64,000 bases of DNA, from the NCBI GenBank assembly GCA_023258975.1, contig JAHFRD010000007.1, positions 90,058 through 154,057 on the forward strand, written 5' to 3'. The notes under the pieces were generated by a model that worked only from the letters and a program-made list of their open reading frames with translations, did no database searches and was not told the DNA's origin. Below, in pieces: positions 62,337 through 64,000 of the stretch; position 1 is the stretch's first letter; every line of letters begins with the position of its first letter. Made by a program: the position numbers and the translations under genes. This DNA is from Hydrogenophilales bacterium. GTDB lineage: Bacteria; Pseudomonadota; Gammaproteobacteria; Burkholderiales; Thiobacillaceae.

Positions 62337-63398
62337 ATGCACCCCCTGCTCGAACGCCAGATTCGCAAACACCTTGCCCCGGAAGTGGCGGAAGGGCTGG
62401 GTGATTTTCTGAATGCGGTGGATCACGCCTATCGCCACACCGACGCCGCGCGCCACCTGGTCGAGCGTTCGATGGATCTGATGTCCGAGGAGCTGAATTC
62501 GCGCCTGGAGGAGAAGCTCGATACCGAGGCGGCGTTGAAACAGGAAAAGCAGGAGCAGGAGGCGCTGATAAAACGTCTGGAAGCCGCCCACAACCAGTTG
62601 CTGCAATCGGAAAAGATGGCCTCCATCGGCCAGCTCGCGGCCGGCGTGGCGCATGAAATCAACAACCCGATCGGCTATGTCGGTTCCAACCTGGGCACCC
62701 TGCGCGGTTATGTCGATCGGCTGCTCAATGTGCTGGCGGCATTCGAGGCCATCGAGCGCGAACTGCCCGAGGGGTCGGTTCGGGATCGCCTGGCGACGCT
62801 CAAGGCGGAATCCGATCTGACTTACCTGAAAATCGACATCAGCGAACTGCTCGCGGAAACCGGCGATGGCATTTCCCGCGTGCGCCGCATCGTCCAGGAC
62901 CTCAAGGACTTCTCGCACGCCGACCAGGGCGAATGGGTGCTGGCCGATCTGCGCAAGGGGCTGGAATCCACCCTCAATGTGGTCAACAACGAGATCAAGT
63001 ACAAAGCGCGCGTGGTCAGAGAATACGGGGAATTGCCCGCGCTGCGCTGTCTGCCCGCGCAACTGAATCAGGTGTTCATGAACCTGTTGATCAACGCCGC
63101 CCATGCCATCGAAGGCCAGGGCACCATCACCATCCGTACCGGCGTCGTGAACGAAGAGGCGCGGGTGGAAATCGCCGACACCGGCAAGGGCATCCCCGCG
63201 CATCTGCTCACCCGCATCTTCGACCCCTTCTTCACCACCAAACCCGTTGGTGTCGGCACCGGCCTCGGCCTTTCCATTTCCTGGGGCATCGTCCAGAAGC
63301 ACGGCGGTCGCATCGAAGTGGAAAGCGAGCCGGGAAGAGGAACCACTTTCCGCGTCGTTCTGCCGCTCCATCCTCCACCGAGTTCCGATCATGAGTGA
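62337..63398 (+). CDS. Soluble sensor histidine kinase
   Basis: A 353-residue cytoplasmic kinase without membrane segments. The N-terminus (HPLLERQIRKHL, FLNAVDHAYRHTD, about 1-50) is a short helical module common in kinases linked to HD-GYP regulators; a coiled coil leads to HisKA (GVAHEINNPIGYV, His about 107) and an ATPase domain (MNLLINAAHAIEG, DTGKGIPAHLLTRIFDPFF, GTGLGLSISWG). The stop overlaps the next gene by eight bases. A gap of 84 bases separates it from the membrane kinase. Confidence 0.92.
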   Translation: MHPLLERQIRKHLAPEVAEGLGDFLNAVDHAYRHTDAARHLVERSMDLMSEELNSRLEEKLDTEAALKQEKQEQEALIKRLEAAHNQLLQSEKMASIGQLAAGVAHEINNPIGYVGSNLGTLRGYVDRLLNVLAAFEAIERELPEGSVRDRLATLKAESDLTYLKIDISELLAETGDGISRVRRIVQDLKDFSHADQGEWVLADLRKGLESTLNVVNNEIKYKARVVREYGELPALRCLPAQLNQVFMNLLINAAHAIEGQGTITIRTGVVNEEARVEIADTGKGIPAHLLTRIFDPFFTTKPVGVGTGLGLSISWGIVQKHGGRIEVESEPGRGTTFRVVLPLHPPPSSDHE

Positions 63399-64000
63399 CC
63401 CCGCCCCCATCACCCTGTTGTTCGTCGATGACGAGCCGTCCATCCTGTCCTCGCTGAAGCGCCTGTTCCGGCCGCATGGCTACCAGATATTCACCGGCGA
63501 GGGCGGCGCCGCCGGCCTGGCGATCCTGGAAAAGGAGCACGTCGATCTGGTCATTTCCGACATGCGCATGCCGGAAATGGATGGCGCCCACTTCCTGGAG
63601 CAGGCGCGCCTGCGCTGGCCGGATACCATTCGCATCCTGCTCACCGGCTATGCCGACATCGAATCCACCATCGCCGCCATCAACAAGGGGCGGATCTATC
63701 GCTACATCAACAAACCCTGGGACGACAACGAAATCGTCCTGATCGTGCGCGAAGCCCTGGAACGGCGGCGCCTGGAACAGGAAAACGGCCGCCTGAATTC
63801 GGTGGTGGAGGCGCAAAACGCCGAATTGCGCGAGCTCAACGCCGGCCTGGAACAGAAGGTGGCGGAACGCACGGCGGAATTGGACAAGGCGCTCAAGTAT
63901 GTGAAATCGGCCCACTCCAGGCTGAAAACCGGCTTCGTCAACACGGTGCAGGCTTTTTCCGGCCTGACCGAGATGCGCGGCAAGAACCTCTCCGGCCATG
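63391..64000 (+). CDS. Response regulator with start of an HD-GYP domain (3' end outside window)
   Basis: Residues 1-125 are a receiver (FVDDEPSILSSL, phospho-Asp in VISDMRMPEMDG, YINKPWDDNE), then a coiled coil (about 130-175), then FVNTVQAFSGLTEMRGKNLSGH, the typical opening of an HD-GYP phosphodiesterase before its HD motif. The window ends there. This is the RpfG-like layout that would degrade c-di-GMP. It overlaps the upstream kinase gene, its likely partner. Confidence 0.88.
   Translation, partial: MSDPAPITLLFVDDEPSILSSLKRLFRPHGYQIFTGEGGAAGLAILEKEHVDLVISDMRMPEMDGAHFLEQARLRWPDTIRILLTGYADIESTIAAINKGRIYRYINKPWDDNEIVLIVREALERRRLEQENGRLNSVVEAQNAELRELNAGLEQKVAERTAELDKALKYVKSAHSRLKTGFVNTVQAFSGLTEMRGKNLSGH

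Noticed and set aside
1-64000. CRISPR arrays, tRNA and rRNA genes
   Set aside because: Read for regularly spaced repeats, tRNA T-loop (GGTTCGAATCC-like) sequences and conserved rRNA segments on both strands; none was convincing.

Overview
The window is about 64 kb of GC-rich (mid-60s percent by eye) Gram-negative chromosome. Three things point to a betaproteobacterium of the sulfur-oxidising Nitrosomonadales/Thiobacillaceae kind: the minus-strand order aroQ-accB-(insert)-accC-prmA-zinc ribbon protein, an rhd-tusA-dsrE2 sulfur-transfer set, and a very large load of c-di-GMP and two-component signalling genes. The genus is an inference. No rRNA, tRNA or CRISPR array was recognised.

Layout. 1-8436 is a signalling block: a cut-off Hpt-REC-REC-GGDEF protein, a single-domain receiver, a CHASE-PAS histidine kinase and a PAS-GAF-GGDEF-EAL protein on the minus strand, with a divergent sigma-54 activator at 7045. 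8508-11658 is an AT-rich type II restriction-modification pair (Bpu10I-like nuclease and a C5-cytosine methyltransferase) abutting the 5' remnant of an MmeI-like enzyme. 11974-20628 encodes one 2884-residue secreted mosaic protein of unknown function. 20794-25028 holds an orphan dihydrolipoyl succinyltransferase-like E2 lacking an obvious peripheral-subunit-binding domain, then a complete dctPQM TRAP transporter. 25260-32111 is a compact candidate natural-product locus: phosphopantetheinyl transferase, tiny ORF, one-module NRPS (docking-C-A-PCP-TE) and a para-cresol-methylhydroxylase/vanillyl-alcohol-oxidase type flavoprotein.

32077-33618 is a scrapyard of gene and IS66 fragments, including a toxin-antitoxin pair broken at both ends. 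It is followed by two small FlaG-neighbourhood-like genes, tag, a decayed MFS gene, a DUF1127 gene, a MocR regulator whose 3' end runs into an IS3 remnant, and a deleted IS1380-type element with both inverted repeats. 39345-43015 carries rhd-tusA-dsrE2, a FadL-type porin of lower GC and an unknown secreted protein. 43094-50276 (minus strand apart from the last gene) has mnmC, a small secreted protein, an Hsp33 missing half its zinc cysteines, an acyl-CoA-synthetase/GNAT fusion of the protein-acetyltransferase type, and a divergent histone-deacetylase-like gene.

50305-56348 (minus strand) is the housekeeping run DUF3426 - prmA - accC - hepT - mntA - accB - aroQ, plus waaC. A HEPN/MNT toxin-antitoxin pair sits inside it, between accB and accC, with overlapping ends. 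56538-64000 is a tightly overlapping plus-strand signalling operon: EAL-REC, REC, small protein, HDOD, two histidine kinases and the start of a REC-HD-GYP protein.

The best candidates for something undescribed are the giant secreted protein, the NRPS-flavoprotein locus with an altered condensation motif (HQxxxDG), and the toxin-antitoxin pair embedded in the acetyl-CoA carboxylase operon. A dispersed GC-rich palindrome (four copies seen) punctuates intergenic regions.
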